The notes under the pieces were generated by a model. The model was given only the letters and a program-made list of their open reading frames with translations, was not told the DNA's origin and searched no databases. This document shows, in pieces, positions 16,613 to 25,701 of a stretch of DNA of 64,000 nucleotides. Source of the stretch: CAIWHR01 sp963809965 (lineage in GTDB: Bacteria; Pseudomonadota; Gammaproteobacteria; Burkholderiales; Casimicrobiaceae); NCBI GenBank assembly GCA_963809965.1, contig CAWELU010000061.1:186001-250000 (forward strand). Direction: 5' to 3'. How positions within the stretch are numbered: the first letter of the stretch is position 1; every line of letters begins with the position of its first letter. Position numbers and translations under genes: made by a program.

Positions 16613-17782
16613 ATGTCGCTGATCGCCGATCTCGAGCGCGACCTCGCAGCACGCAGCGCCGCGGGGCTCGCGCGTAGCCGACGCACAGTCGCATCGCCCC
16701 AAGGCGCGCACGTCGTCGTCGACGGACGGGAGCTCGTCGCGTTCGCGAGCAACGATTACCTGGGTCTCGCCGGCCACCGCCAACTCGTCGCGGCGGTCCA
16801 CGCGGCGGCGGATCGGTGGGGTGTGGGTGCCGGCGCGTCGCACCTGTTGGGCGGCCATTTCACGTCGCACGCAGCACTGGAGACCGAGCTAGCCGCGTTC
16901 GTCCGACCCTGCGCGGGCGCGAAAGCGCTCACCTTCTCCGCCGGCTATCTCGCCAACCTCGCGATCCTGACTGCGCTCGCGGGCCGCGACGCAGCGATCT
17001 TTGGCGACCGGCTCAACCACGCGTGCCTGAACGATGGCGCGTTGCTTGCCCGCGCGACATTTGTCCGCCATGCGCACGCCGATCTTGACGGCCTGCGCGC
17101 TCGCCTCGCTGCCTCCAAGGCGACGAGGAAGGTGATCGCGACCGATGCGGTATTCAGCATGGACGGCGACATCGCGCTGCTGCCCGAACTGCTTGGGCTG
17201 GCCGAAGAGTTCGATGCGTGGCTCGTCGTCGACGATGCGCACGGCTTCGGCGTGCTGGGTGAGGGCCGCGGCACGCTGGCGCATTTCGGCATCGCCTCCG
17301 AGCGCGTCGTCTACATGGGAACACTCGGGAAGGCGGCGGGAGTCGCAGGTGCGTTCGTCGCCGCGCACCCCTCCGTGATCGAAACACTGATCCAGACGGC
17401 GCGGCCGTACATCTACACGACGGCAGCGCCGCCGCTTCTGGCGGAGGCGCTGCGCGCGAGCCTCGCGCTGATCCGTGAAGGGGCGCCGCGGCGCGCACAA
17501 CTCGCCCGGCTGATCACGCGCTTTCGCGAGCGTGCGCAGGCGTTGCCCTGGAGGCTGATCGCCTCGCCGACGGCGATCCAGTCGCTCATCGTCGGCGACA
17601 ACGAGGCAGCGGTCGCGCTTGCCGGTGCGCTGTGGCAGAGAGGATTCTGGGTGCCCGCGATCCGCCCGCCGACGGTGCCGCGCGGCACCGCCCGGCTTCG
17701 GGTCAGCTTGACTGCGGCGCACGCGGTGGACGAGGTCGAGGCGCTGGTCGACGCCTTGCACGAGATCGCGAAGGCCCATTGA
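16613..17782 (+). CDS. bioF: 8-amino-7-oxononanoate synthase
   Basis: 389 residues of the alpha-oxoamine synthase family. It condenses pimeloyl-ACP with L-alanine. The PLP-binding Lys is K240 in YMGTLGKAAGVAG. VVDDAHGFGVLG (about 205-216) carries the cofactor-contacting Asp and His, and ASNDYLGLAGH near residue 45 is the usual N-terminal motif. Its TGA overlaps a possible TTG of the next gene. It lies 40 bases after bioB. Confidence 0.95.
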   Translation: MSLIADLERDLAARSAAGLARSRRTVASPQGAHVVVDGRELVAFASNDYLGLAGHRQLVAAVHAAADRWGVGAGASHLLGGHFTSHAALETELAAFVRPCAGAKALTFSAGYLANLAILTALAGRDAAIFGDRLNHACLNDGALLARATFVRHAHADLDGLRARLAASKATRKVIATDAVFSMDGDIALLPELLGLAEEFDAWLVVDDAHGFGVLGEGRGTLAHFGIASERVVYMGTLGKAAGVAGAFVAAHPSVIETLIQTARPYIYTTAAPPLLAEALRASLALIREGAPRRAQLARLITRFRERAQALPWRLIASPTAIQSLIVGDNEAAVALAGALWQRGFWVPAIRPPTVPRGTARLRVSLTAAHAVDEVEALVDALHEIAKAH

Positions 17783-17814
17783 ACAACGCGCGCGCTTGCG
17801 AATCGGACGCCTCC

Positions 17815-18597
17815 GTGACGCTGCATATCGAGTCCGCCGGAGGAGGTCCACCACTCGTCATGCTGCATGGTTGGGCGATGCATTCCGGCGCGTGGGGAGA
17901 CTTGCCGGCGCGGCTTGCCAGGCGGATGCGCGTGCACGCCGTCGACCTTCCCGGGCACGGCCGCAGCGCGCCGTTGCGGGACTTTGCGCTGAACGATGTC
18001 GTCGCCGCGCTCGACGCAGCCTTCGCCCGCGAATCGAGCCCGATGACCGTGCTCGGCTGGTCGCTCGGGGGGCTCCTCGCGATGCGCTGGGCGCTAGCGG
18101 CACCCGCGCGCCTCGCGCGGCTCATCCTGGTCTCGACGACGCCGCGCTTTGCGGCGAGCGAGGACTGGCCGCAGGCAATGTCGGAAGCTGCGCTTAAGCG
18201 CTTCGGCGACGAGCTTCACGTCGCGTGGAAGGCTGCCGTGCAACGATTCCTGGCCTTGCAGCTGCGCGGCAGCGTGCACGGGCGCACGACGCTGGCACTG
18301 ATGCGTGGGCAGCTCTTCGCGCACGGAGAGCCTTCACCCGGCGCGCTCGCCGGCGCGCTCGACGTCCTGGCCCGCACCGATCTGCGCGGGGATGTCGCGG
18401 CGATTGCACAGCCCACGCTGGTCATAACCGGGGACCGCGATAGGGTGACACCGCCCGACGCGGGATTGTGGCTGGCCGACCATTTGCCCAATGGGCGCGG
18501 CGTAATGATCGCCGGTGCCGGGCACGCCCCCTTCCTCTCGCATCCGGCGGCATTCGGCGTTGCCGTCGACGAGTTCTTCGATGACGACCGAGCCTGA
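17815..18597 (+). CDS. bioH: Pimeloyl-ACP methyl ester carboxylesterase
   Basis: 260 residues, alpha/beta-hydrolase fold. GTG 17815 gives MTLHIESAGGGPPLVMLHGW, matching known BioH starts; a TTG at 17779 overlapping the bioF stop is the alternative. The catalytic triad is S83 in GWSLGG, Asp in VITGDRDRVTP and His in GAGHAPF. BioH removes the methyl group that BioC puts on malonyl-ACP, ending chain elongation at pimeloyl-ACP. bioC directly follows with a 17-base overlap. Confidence 0.93.
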   Translation: MTLHIESAGGGPPLVMLHGWAMHSGAWGDLPARLARRMRVHAVDLPGHGRSAPLRDFALNDVVAALDAAFARESSPMTVLGWSLGGLLAMRWALAAPARLARLILVSTTPRFAASEDWPQAMSEAALKRFGDELHVAWKAAVQRFLALQLRGSVHGRTTLALMRGQLFAHGEPSPGALAGALDVLARTDLRGDVAAIAQPTLVITGDRDRVTPPDAGLWLADHLPNGRGVMIAGAGHAPFLSHPAAFGVAVDEFFDDDRA

Positions 18598-19522
18598 TCG
18601 CGATTCCGATCCCGGTGCGGTCGATCGCCGCGCGGCACGCCGCCATTTCGCGCGTGCGGCGGCGACCTACGACGGCGCCGCGGTCCTGCAGCGCGAGGTC
18701 GCGACGAGAATGGCCGACCGCCTCGATGTCGTGCGGCTGGCGCCGGTCGCGATCCTCGACGCGGGCTGCGGCACCGGCGCGGCGCTGCCCGAACTCGCCT
18801 TGCGTTACCCTTCGGCGCGCCGGGTTGCCCTGGATATCGCGCTGCCGATGCTCGCTGCGGCGCGCGCGAAAACCGATGAGCGCCGCTCCGCATTCCGGCG
18901 TCTCCTGGCGCCACTCCTCGGCCGCGAACGGAGCGTGGCGCCCGCTTTCGTCTGCGGCGACCTGATGGCCCTGCCGTTCGGACCCCGCCGGTTCGACCTC
19001 GTCTGGAGCAACCTCGCGCTGCAATGGGTGAACGATCTGCCCGGAGCGCTCGCCGAAATGCATCGCGTGCTGCGCGTCGACGGGCTGGTGTCGTTCACGA
19101 CGTTCGGCCCCGATACGCTGCGGGAACTCCGCACTGCATTTGCGGATGTCGATGCGCATCCGCACGTCAGCCGATTCGTCGACATGCACGACGTCGGCGA
19201 TATGCTCGTCCACGCGGGCTTCGCCGATCCGGTCATGCACATGGAGCAGTTCACCCTCACGTACGCCGACGCAGAGTCGCTCGTGCGCGACCTGAAGGCG
19301 ATCGGTGCCACCAACGCGGCGCAGGGTAGGGCACGGGGGCTGATGGGCCGGCGCCGCTGGGCGCGCGCGCTCGCGGCGCTCGAGCGGATGCGGCATGTCG
19401 GTGGCGACGGCCGCTTGCCGGCCACCTTCGAGGTGATCTACGGCCACGCGTGGAAGGTTGCGCCGAAGCTTAAGGCGGATGGGCACGCCATCGTCCGCCT
19501 GGAGCGGCGGCCGCAAGGATAG
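18581..19522 (+). CDS. bioC: Malonyl-ACP O-methyltransferase
   Basis: 313 residues. RRHFARAAATYDGAAVLQRE at the N-terminus is the characteristic BioC entry sequence. The class I SAM motif is AILDAGCGTGAALPEL (near residue 55). Later LVWSNLALQWVNDLPGALAE and FTTFGPDTLRELR match the family closely. It methylates the free carboxyl of malonyl-ACP so that fatty-acid enzymes build pimelate. The start lies inside bioH, so the two are translationally coupled. Confidence 0.95.
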   Translation: MTTEPDRDSDPGAVDRRAARRHFARAAATYDGAAVLQREVATRMADRLDVVRLAPVAILDAGCGTGAALPELALRYPSARRVALDIALPMLAAARAKTDERRSAFRRLLAPLLGRERSVAPAFVCGDLMALPFGPRRFDLVWSNLALQWVNDLPGALAEMHRVLRVDGLVSFTTFGPDTLRELRTAFADVDAHPHVSRFVDMHDVGDMLVHAGFADPVMHMEQFTLTYADAESLVRDLKAIGATNAAQGRARGLMGRRRWARALAALERMRHVGGDGRLPATFEVIYGHAWKVAPKLKADGHAIVRLERRPQG

Positions 19523-19608
19523 GGCGCCAGGTCGCTCGATGTCCGGCGCGCGGAACGCGGGATGAGATGATCACGAACGTACGCGAATAGCATACCGGCG
19601 GACCCGAC

Positions 19609-20352
19609 GTGACTCGTGGCATCTTCGTTGCCGGAACCGATACCGGCGTGGGCAAGACTTTCGTCGCCGTCTCGCTGCTGCGCGCACTCGGCGCATCAGG
19701 ATTCAAGGTGGTCGGGATGAAGCCGGTTGCTGCGGGCATCGAAGCGCAAGCCTCGATGAGCGCGGACGTGGCTGCGCTGATCGCCGCGGCGAATGTCGTG
19801 GCGCCGCAATCCGATGTCAATCCGTACTCGTTTGCGCCGCCCGTCGCGCCTCATCTTGCGGCGAGAGCGGCCGGCGTGGACCTCGACCTCGCCCGGATCG
19901 CTGCATCGTACGCGCGCCTTGCCGCGCTGGCGGACCGACTCGTCGTCGAGGGTGCGGGCGGCGTGCTCGTTCCACTCGGGATGCGCACCGACATGCTCGA
20001 CGTTCCTGCGCGGCTCGGCCTGCCGGTGCTGCTGGTCGTCGGCATCCGGCTCGGGTGCCTCAACCATGCGTTGCTTTCCGCGCTGGCCATCGCCGCGCGC
20101 GGTCTTCGACTCGTCGGCTGGGTGGCGAACCGGATCGACCCGGCGATGGCCGAGGCCGACGCCAACGTCGCCGCGCTGACCGATCGACTGCCTGGCCCGC
20201 TTGTCGCGGACTTCGAGCGGCGCGAACATGGAGAGCGCACCGGGGAATTCGACGCCGCGGCATTGCGCGTCCTGGGTCTTGCCGCCGATGGTGGCGCGGC
20301 GAAGCCTGGAGCGGACGCAACGTCACCGTCCAGCCGTTTGCCCCTGCCTTGA
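19609..20352 (+). CDS. bioD: Dethiobiotin synthetase
   Basis: 247 residues from GTG 19609. The P-loop GTDTGVGKT (residues 9-17) and MKPVAAGIE (substrate Lys) are standard, as is VEGAGGVLVPLG. It closes the ureido ring of dethiobiotin from DAPA, CO2 and ATP. It lies 86 bases after bioC and ends the biotin operon. The preceding enzyme, DAPA aminotransferase (bioA), is not in the window. Confidence 0.95.
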   Translation: MTRGIFVAGTDTGVGKTFVAVSLLRALGASGFKVVGMKPVAAGIEAQASMSADVAALIAAANVVAPQSDVNPYSFAPPVAPHLAARAAGVDLDLARIAASYARLAALADRLVVEGAGGVLVPLGMRTDMLDVPARLGLPVLLVVGIRLGCLNHALLSALAIAARGLRLVGWVANRIDPAMAEADANVAALTDRLPGPLVADFERREHGERTGEFDAAALRVLGLAADGGAAKPGADATSPSSRLPLP

Positions 20353-20365
20353 TCCATGCTAAGAT
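20338..20365 (+). promoter_or_regulatory. Candidate promoter of the cytochrome oxidase operon
   Basis: TTGCCC (20338-20343), a 16-base spacer and TAAGAT (20360-20365) each match 4 of 6 sigma-70 consensus bases. It overlaps the end of bioD and lies 250 bases before coxB, leaving a long GC-rich leader in which I see no gene. Confidence 0.45.
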
Positions 20366-20615
20366 TCCGCGCCTTTCGCAGCAGCCGGTACGACGCGTGC
20401 GGGGTTTGGGCGGAGCGTGGCCCGAGCGGCTGATCGAGTCGGTGTCATCGACGCTCCCGTCGCGAAGTTCGGGGCGGGTAGAAACCGGGTGCTGGACTCC
20501 CACCGTTTTGTTCAGCCCGGAACGGATTCGCGCCGCTGCCTGGCGCCCTTGCAGGAACCGGCGACCGCCGCCGGCCGGAACTCACGACGAACACGAGACG
20601 CTTTTCGAGGGACGC

Positions 20616-21745
20616 ATGGTGCGCATTGACTTCAAGGCCGGCCTCCGGCTTCTCCTGACCGGTTCGCCCCTCGCCGTCGCGGCGCCCGCGTTCGCGGCGC
20701 GGGAGTGGAACCTGCAGACGCCGGTCACGTCTGTCGCGCGGCAGATGTACGACCTCCATTCGTTCATCTTCTGGATCTGCGTGGTCATCTTCATCGCGGT
20801 GTTCGGGGTGATGTTCTATTCGATCTTCAAGCACCGGCGTTCGGTCGGGCACGAAGCGCACCCCTTCCACGAGAACACGACGGTGGAGATCATCTGGACC
20901 GTCATCCCGTTCCTTATCCTGCTGTTCATGGCGTTCCCGGCGACCAGGACGATCCTCGCGATGAAGGACACCTCCGCCCCGGACATGACGGTCAAGGTCA
21001 CCGGTTACCAGTGGAAGTGGAACTACGATTACCTGCAGGACGGCTTCGGCTTCTACTCGAACCTCGCGACGCCGATGGCGCAGATCGAGAACCGCGCGCC
21101 GAAGGGCGAGCACTACCTGCTCGAGGTCGATCGTCCGCTCGTGGTGCCGGTCGACACCAAGGTGCGGCTGCTGATCACCGCAAATGACGTGATTCACGCC
21201 TGGTGGGTGCCGGCGCTCGGCGTCAAGCAGGACGCGATTCCCGGTTTCGTCCGTGACTCGTGGTTCAAGGCGGAAACGACCGGTGTCTTCCGCGGCCAGT
21301 GCGCGGAGCTGTGCGGCAAGGAGCACGGCTTCATGCCGATCGTGGTCGAGGTGAAATCGAAGGACGATTACGCGAAGTGGGCCGCCGAACAGAAGACAGC
21401 TTGCAGCCGCGGCGGCCGACGATCCGGGCCGGGTCTGGGACGTCGACGGAACTCGTTGCCCGCGGCGAGAAAGTCTATGCCGCCAACTGTGCCGCCTGCC
21501 ACCAGGCGACCGGCAAGGGCGTCGCCGGAGCGTTCCCGGCGCTCGACGGATCGAAGATCGTGACCGGCCCGAAGGCGGGCCAGGTCAGCCTGGTGCTCAA
21601 CGGCAAGCCGGGCACCGCGATGACGGCGTGGAAGCAACTGTCCGATACGGACCTCGCCGCGGTGATCACCTACACGCGCAACAGCTGGGGCAACAAGACC
21701 GGCGAGGCGCTGCAGCCCGCCGAGATCAAGGCGGCGCGCGGCTGA
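20616..21745 (+). CDS. coxB: Cytochrome c oxidase subunit II with C-terminal cytochrome c domain (two apparent frameshifts)
   Basis: The first 261 residues read normally: signal peptide (1-27), two membrane spans (about 48-70 and 90-110), then the cupredoxin domain with a full CuA ligand set (H204, C229, E231, C233, H237, M240). The reading frame then shifts by +1 at about 21396-21402 and again by +1 at 21448-21449. After this a cytochrome c domain follows (ELVARGEKVYAANCAACHQA with the CxxCH haem site, axial Met in GTAMTAW). Read through, the product is about 376 residues, normal for a caa3-type subunit II. ATG 20616 has a GAGGGA site. Both shifts lie in the domain linker; I regard them as sequence errors. 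Confidence 0.85.
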
Positions 21746-21839
21746 CGGCGGCGCGCCTGGTCGCCCCGCCGAGCCAAAGCATCGACGAAGTCTAGGGCCT
21801 TCACGCAGAAAACGAACCAGCAGCATTCAGGAGCACGCC

Positions 21840-23435
21840 ATGAGCAGCATCGCCCACGATCACGCCGCCGGCCACGGGCACGACCATTACGCGCATCATC
21901 CCGCCGGGTTCATGCGCTGGGTCACGACGACCAACCACAAGGACATCGGAACGATGTACCTGTGGTTCTCGTTCACGATGTTCCTGGTCGGCGGGACGAT
22001 GGCGATGATCATCCGCGCCGAGCTGTTCCAGCCGGGGCTGCAGGTCGTCGATCCGGAATTCTTCAACTCGATGACGACGCTGCACGGACTCATCATGGTG
22101 TTCGGCGCGATCATGCCGGCGGCGGTCGGGTTCGCGAACTGGCAGATCCCGATGATGATCGGCGCGCCGGACATGGCGTTCGCGCGGATGAACAACTGGA
22201 GCTTCTGGCTGCTGCCGCCGGCGGCGATCCTGCTCGTCACGTCGCTGTTCGTCCCGGGCGGCGCTGCCTCCGGAGGCTGGACGCTCTATCCGCCGTTGAC
22301 CGTCGAGGCGGGCATGGGGATGGACCTCACGATCTTCGCGATCCACATCCTCGGCGCCTCGTCGATCATGGGGTCGATCAACATCATCACCACCATCCTC
22401 AACCTGCGCGCGCCGGGGATGACGCTGATGAAGATGCCGCTGTTCTGCTGGACCTGGCTCATCACCGCCTACCTGCTGATCGCCGTGATGCCGGTGCTCG
22501 CGGGCGCGGTGACGATGCTGCTGACCGACCGCCACTTCGGCACCACGTTCTTCAACGCGGCAGGCGGCGGCGACCCGGTGCTCTTCCAGCACGTGTTCTG
22601 GTTCTTCGGCCACCCCGAGGTCTACATCATCATCCTGCCGGCGTTCGGGATCATCTCGCAGATCCTCCCGACGTTTTCGCGCAAGCCGCTGTTCGGCTAC
22701 GCGTCGATGGTCTACGCGACGGCCGGGATCGCGATCCTGTCCTTCATCGTGTGGGCGCACCACATGTTCACGACGGGCCTGCCGACCGCCGGCATGCTGT
22801 TCTTCATGTACGCGACGATGCTGATCGCGGTGCCGACCGGCGTGAAGGTGTTCAACTGGCTCGCGACGATGTGGCGCGGCTCGATGACGTTCGAGACGCC
22901 GATGCTGTTCGCGATCGGCTTCCTGTTCCTGTTCACGATGGGCGGTTTCACGGGCCTCGTCTGCGCGATCACGCCGGTGGACATCCAGATCCAGGACACC
23001 TACTACGTCGTCGCGCATTTCCACTATGTGATGGTGGCCGGCAGCCTGTTCGCGTTCTTCGGCGGCGTCTATTACTGGATTCCGAAGTGGACCGGCACGA
23101 TGTACGACGAGAAGCTCGGCAAGATCCACTTCTGGTCGTCGATGCTCGCCTTCAACCTGACATTCTTCCCGATGCACTTCCTCGGGCTCGCCGGCATGCC
23201 GCGCCGGATTCCGGACTATGCGCAGCAGTTCGCGGACTGGAACATGATGGCCTCGATCGGCGCCTTCTGGTTCGGTGCCTCGCAGCTCATCTTCCTGTGG
23301 GCGGTGCTGAAGTGCGTCCGCGGCGACGGGCCGAAGGCCACGGCCAAGCCGTGGGACGGCGCCGACACGCTTGAATGGACGGTGCCTTCGCCGGCGCCCT
23401 ACCACACGTTCGAAACGCCACCCGTGGTCAAATGA
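21840..23435 (+). CDS. coxA: Cytochrome c oxidase subunit I
   Basis: 531 residues, 12 membrane spans. A His-rich N-terminus (HDHAAGHGHDHYAHH) precedes the core. Ligands of the haems and CuB are visible: TTLHGLIMVFG, WFFGHPEVYIIILP (His-Tyr crosslink pair), WAHHMFTTG and VVAHFHYVMVAG. The D-pathway entry NWQIPMMIGAPDMAFARMNN and the K-pathway Lys region are present. It reduces O2 to water and pumps protons. It starts 95 bases after coxB. Confidence 0.97.
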   Translation: MSSIAHDHAAGHGHDHYAHHPAGFMRWVTTTNHKDIGTMYLWFSFTMFLVGGTMAMIIRAELFQPGLQVVDPEFFNSMTTLHGLIMVFGAIMPAAVGFANWQIPMMIGAPDMAFARMNNWSFWLLPPAAILLVTSLFVPGGAASGGWTLYPPLTVEAGMGMDLTIFAIHILGASSIMGSINIITTILNLRAPGMTLMKMPLFCWTWLITAYLLIAVMPVLAGAVTMLLTDRHFGTTFFNAAGGGDPVLFQHVFWFFGHPEVYIIILPAFGIISQILPTFSRKPLFGYASMVYATAGIAILSFIVWAHHMFTTGLPTAGMLFFMYATMLIAVPTGVKVFNWLATMWRGSMTFETPMLFAIGFLFLFTMGGFTGLVCAITPVDIQIQDTYYVVAHFHYVMVAGSLFAFFGGVYYWIPKWTGTMYDEKLGKIHFWSSMLAFNLTFFPMHFLGLAGMPRRIPDYAQQFADWNMMASIGAFWFGASQLIFLWAVLKCVRGDGPKATAKPWDGADTLEWTVPSPAPYHTFETPPVVK

Positions 23436-23499
23436 CCGGGCGGTGATGCGATCGGTGTTCTGACCGCAGACACCCGGGCTCACACTCCCATTCCAACAC

Positions 23500-23718
23500 A
23501 TGAACGCGAACAGCGAAGGCGCGAAGGCCGACCCCGCCGCGCGCCTCAAGTCTTCGAACCGGACGACGGCGCTGGTGCTGGCGTCCATTGCCATCCTGTT
23601 CTTCGTCGGCATCATTGCGACGAAGTTCATGGGCGGTCCGGTGACCGGGATCGGGATCGTCGGTACCGCGGTGCTGCTGTTCCTCGTCATCGCGATCGGC
23701 CGGAATCTCCGCAAATGA
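23500..23718 (+). CDS. Small two-span membrane protein in the oxidase operon
   Basis: 72 residues: a polar N-terminus (1-24), then two membrane helices (about 26-43 and 49-67). Similar very small proteins are annotated between coxA and ctaG in betaproteobacteria as cytochrome oxidase small assembly protein. Those I recall are about 40 residues with a single span, so this one appears longer. The motif SSNRTTALVLASIAILFF is the recognisable part. Function is unproven; location suggests oxidase assembly or stability. Confidence 0.65.
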   Translation: MNANSEGAKADPAARLKSSNRTTALVLASIAILFFVGIIATKFMGGPVTGIGIVGTAVLLFLVIAIGRNLRK

Positions 23719-23734
23719 TCCGGGAACGAAGACG

Positions 23735-24268
23735 ATGAACGCCGCGCAGCATCGCGACAACCGTGTGCTCCTCCTCAAGCTCGGCGTCATCGTCGTCGCG
23801 ATGTTCGGCTTCGGCTACGCGCTGGTGCCCTTCTACGAGAAGATCTGCGAGGTCACCGGGCTGCGCAACATCGCGCGCGCCGACGAAGTGAAGAACACCC
23901 AGGTCGATGCAACGCGCACGATTCGCATCGAGCTCGATTCCAACGTGCGCAAGCTGCCGTGGCAGTTCCGGCCCTTGACCCCAGTCGTCGGTGTGCACCC
24001 CGGGGAGACGAAGCAGGTGGTCTACGAAATCGTCAACACCACCGACCGGCCGCTGACGGGGCAGGCGATCCCGAGCTACGGGCCGCCGCACGCGGCGCAG
24101 TATTTTCGCAAGCTCGAGTGCTTCTGCTTCGCGAAGCAGACGCTCGAGCCAGGCGAGACGCGGCAGATGCCGGTGATCTTCGTCGTCGACCCGGACCTGC
24201 CGAGCGACATCGCAACGATCACGCTGTCGTACACGTTCTTCGAGGTCGAAGGCGCAGGCAAATCCTAA
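23735..24268 (+). CDS. ctaG: Cytochrome c oxidase assembly protein CtaG/Cox11
   Basis: 177 residues with one N-terminal membrane span (about 15-31) and a periplasmic Ig-like copper domain. The copper-binding CFCF motif lies in KLECFCFAKQTLEPGE, and VPFYEKICEVTG and PVIFVVDPDLP are further family signatures. Cox11 delivers copper to the CuB site of subunit I. It lies 16 bases after the small membrane protein. Confidence 0.95.
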   Translation: MNAAQHRDNRVLLLKLGVIVVAMFGFGYALVPFYEKICEVTGLRNIARADEVKNTQVDATRTIRIELDSNVRKLPWQFRPLTPVVGVHPGETKQVVYEIVNTTDRPLTGQAIPSYGPPHAAQYFRKLECFCFAKQTLEPGETRQMPVIFVVDPDLPSDIATITLSYTFFEVEGAGKS

Positions 24269-24326
24269 CCCCGAGGGCGGACGCGCCTTGTCCGCGCCCG
24301 CCCGGTTCACGACGAGGTTTCCCCCG

Positions 24327-25187
24327 ATGAGCACAGCACAGACCGGCGCCAAGCCCTATTACTTCGTACCGCAACCGTCGCACTGGCCGGTCGTCGGCTC
24401 GGTCGCGCTGCTCCTCATGGGGATGGGCGCGGCGTTCTGGTTCAACCAGGTCGCGGCCGGCCCATGGATGGTTGCCGCCGGCTTCGCGGTTCTGCTGGTG
24501 ATGCTGTTCGGCTGGTTCGGCACCGTCATCGGCGAGTCCGAGGGGCGCCTGTACAACAAGAAGGTGGACCTCTCCTTCCGCTGGAGCATGAGCTGGTTCA
24601 TCTTCTCGGAAGTGATGTTCTTCGCGGCGTTCTTCGGCGCGCTCTTCTACATCCGCAACCTGTCGGTGCCGGATCTCGGGGCGCCGGGTTCGAAGGTGCT
24701 GTGGCCGGACTACACCTCCGCCTGGCCGACCGTCGGGCCGTACATCCGCGAGCAGTTCACGCCGATGGGCGCGATGGGAATACCGCTGCTGAACACCATC
24801 ATCCTCGTGTCGTCCGGTTTCACGCTGACCATTGCGCACCACGCCCTCAAGGCGGGCAACCGCGGGGCGCTGAAGCTGTGGCTGTTCGTGACGATAGCGC
24901 TGGGCTTCACGTTCCTGGGTTTCCAGGCCTACGAATACTTCCATGCGTACAGCGCGCTCAACCTGAAGCTGTCGACCGGCGTCTACGGCTCCACGTTCTT
25001 CATGCTGACGGGATTCCACGGCGCGCACGTCACCATCGGCGCGATCATGCTGTCGGTGATGCTCGCCCGCATCATCAAGGGTCATTTCGACGCCGATCAC
25101 CATTTCGCGTTCGAGGCCGCCGCGTGGTACTGGCACTTCGTGGACGTCGTCTGGCTGCTGCTGTTCGTGCTCGTCTACTGGCTCTGA
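24327..25187 (+). CDS. coxC: Cytochrome c oxidase subunit III
   Basis: 286 residues, seven membrane spans. Recognisable parts are KPYYFVPQPSHWPVVGS at the start, MSWFIFSEVMFFAAFFGALF, GFHGAHVTIGAIML and the C-terminal WYWHFVDVVWLLLFVLVYW. ATG 24327 fits relatives better than an upstream in-frame start. It contacts subunit I and supports proton uptake. The DUF2970 gene often found just before coxC is absent here. Confidence 0.95.
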   Translation: MSTAQTGAKPYYFVPQPSHWPVVGSVALLLMGMGAAFWFNQVAAGPWMVAAGFAVLLVMLFGWFGTVIGESEGRLYNKKVDLSFRWSMSWFIFSEVMFFAAFFGALFYIRNLSVPDLGAPGSKVLWPDYTSAWPTVGPYIREQFTPMGAMGIPLLNTIILVSSGFTLTIAHHALKAGNRGALKLWLFVTIALGFTFLGFQAYEYFHAYSALNLKLSTGVYGSTFFMLTGFHGAHVTIGAIMLSVMLARIIKGHFDADHHFAFEAAAWYWHFVDVVWLLLFVLVYWL

Positions 25188-25230
25188 CGGCAGCGGGGCT
25201 TAGCGGGTAACTCGCCGACAATTCGCGGGG

Positions 25231-25412
25231 CCGGAACGGCGAGGGCATTCGGCGCGAACTTGGCGGCCGCAAATCGTGGCGTCGAGCGGGTGCCCGGCGC
25301 TTTGGCGGATTGTGCACCGAGCGCCGCGAAAGGACGCTTGCAAGCCAAAGCGCCACTCGCTTGGCGCCGCCAGCGGCCGATGCGTCCGCGCCGAATGCCC
25401 TCGCCGTTCCGG
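25231..25412. repeat. Long palindromic intergenic element with 26-base perfect arms
   Basis: CCGGAACGGCGAGGGCATTC (start of the left arm, 25231-25256) is present as an exact 26-base inverted copy at 25387-25412. Nested inside is a second 11-base inverted pair, GGCGCTTTGGC (25296-25306) and GCCAAAGCGCC (25344-25354). The whole 182 bases could fold into one long hairpin. It fills the gap between coxC and the opposing DUF2909 gene. It resembles a BIME or miniature inverted-repeat element, though I cannot see other copies in the window. Confidence 0.7.
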
Positions 25413-25458
25413 TGCCGAGCAATGCGCAACGCGCCTGCCTTTGCCGGCCGACGCGCCG

Positions 25459-25659
25459 TTACCGAAGCCCGGTCGGGGCGATCCAGCCGAGCTTGTAGGC
25501 GACGACGAGGAATACGACGAGCGATGCGGACAATGCGACGCGCAGCGCGAGCGCCTTGACCATCCGCGTGCCGTGGCCGCGGTCGTGGTAGAGGTAGTAG
25601 AGCGCGGAAAACAGGCTCGCGACGACCGCGACGAGTCCGGCGATGATGATGATCTTCAC
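25459..25659 (-). CDS. DUF2909-type twin-transmembrane protein
   Basis: 66 residues from GTG 25659, preceded by AGGAG. Two membrane helices (about 1-22 and 38-60) are separated by a polar hinge YHDRGHGTRMVKALALR. Small proteins of this kind are a standard neighbour of SURF1 in betaproteobacteria, usually on the opposite strand as here. The function is unknown, with a presumed link to oxidase biogenesis. Confidence 0.8.
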   Translation of the reverse strand: MKIIIIAGLVAVVASLFSALYYLYHDRGHGTRMVKALALRVALSASLVVFLVVAYKLGWIAPTGLR

Positions 25660-25701
25660 GCATCCTGCTCCTGCCGGCGAGTGTAGAGGAACGTGGTAGC
25701 G

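Noticed and set aside
14656..16752. 698-residue minus-strand frame that includes comF
   Set aside because: Only the last 260 residues are ComF-like. The rest lies antisense to bioB and has no recognisable content.
21801..23714. 637-residue minus-strand frame opposite coxA
   Set aside because: Composition (His, Arg, Asp and Glu runs) is typical of antisense to a membrane-protein gene. coxA on the plus strand is certain.
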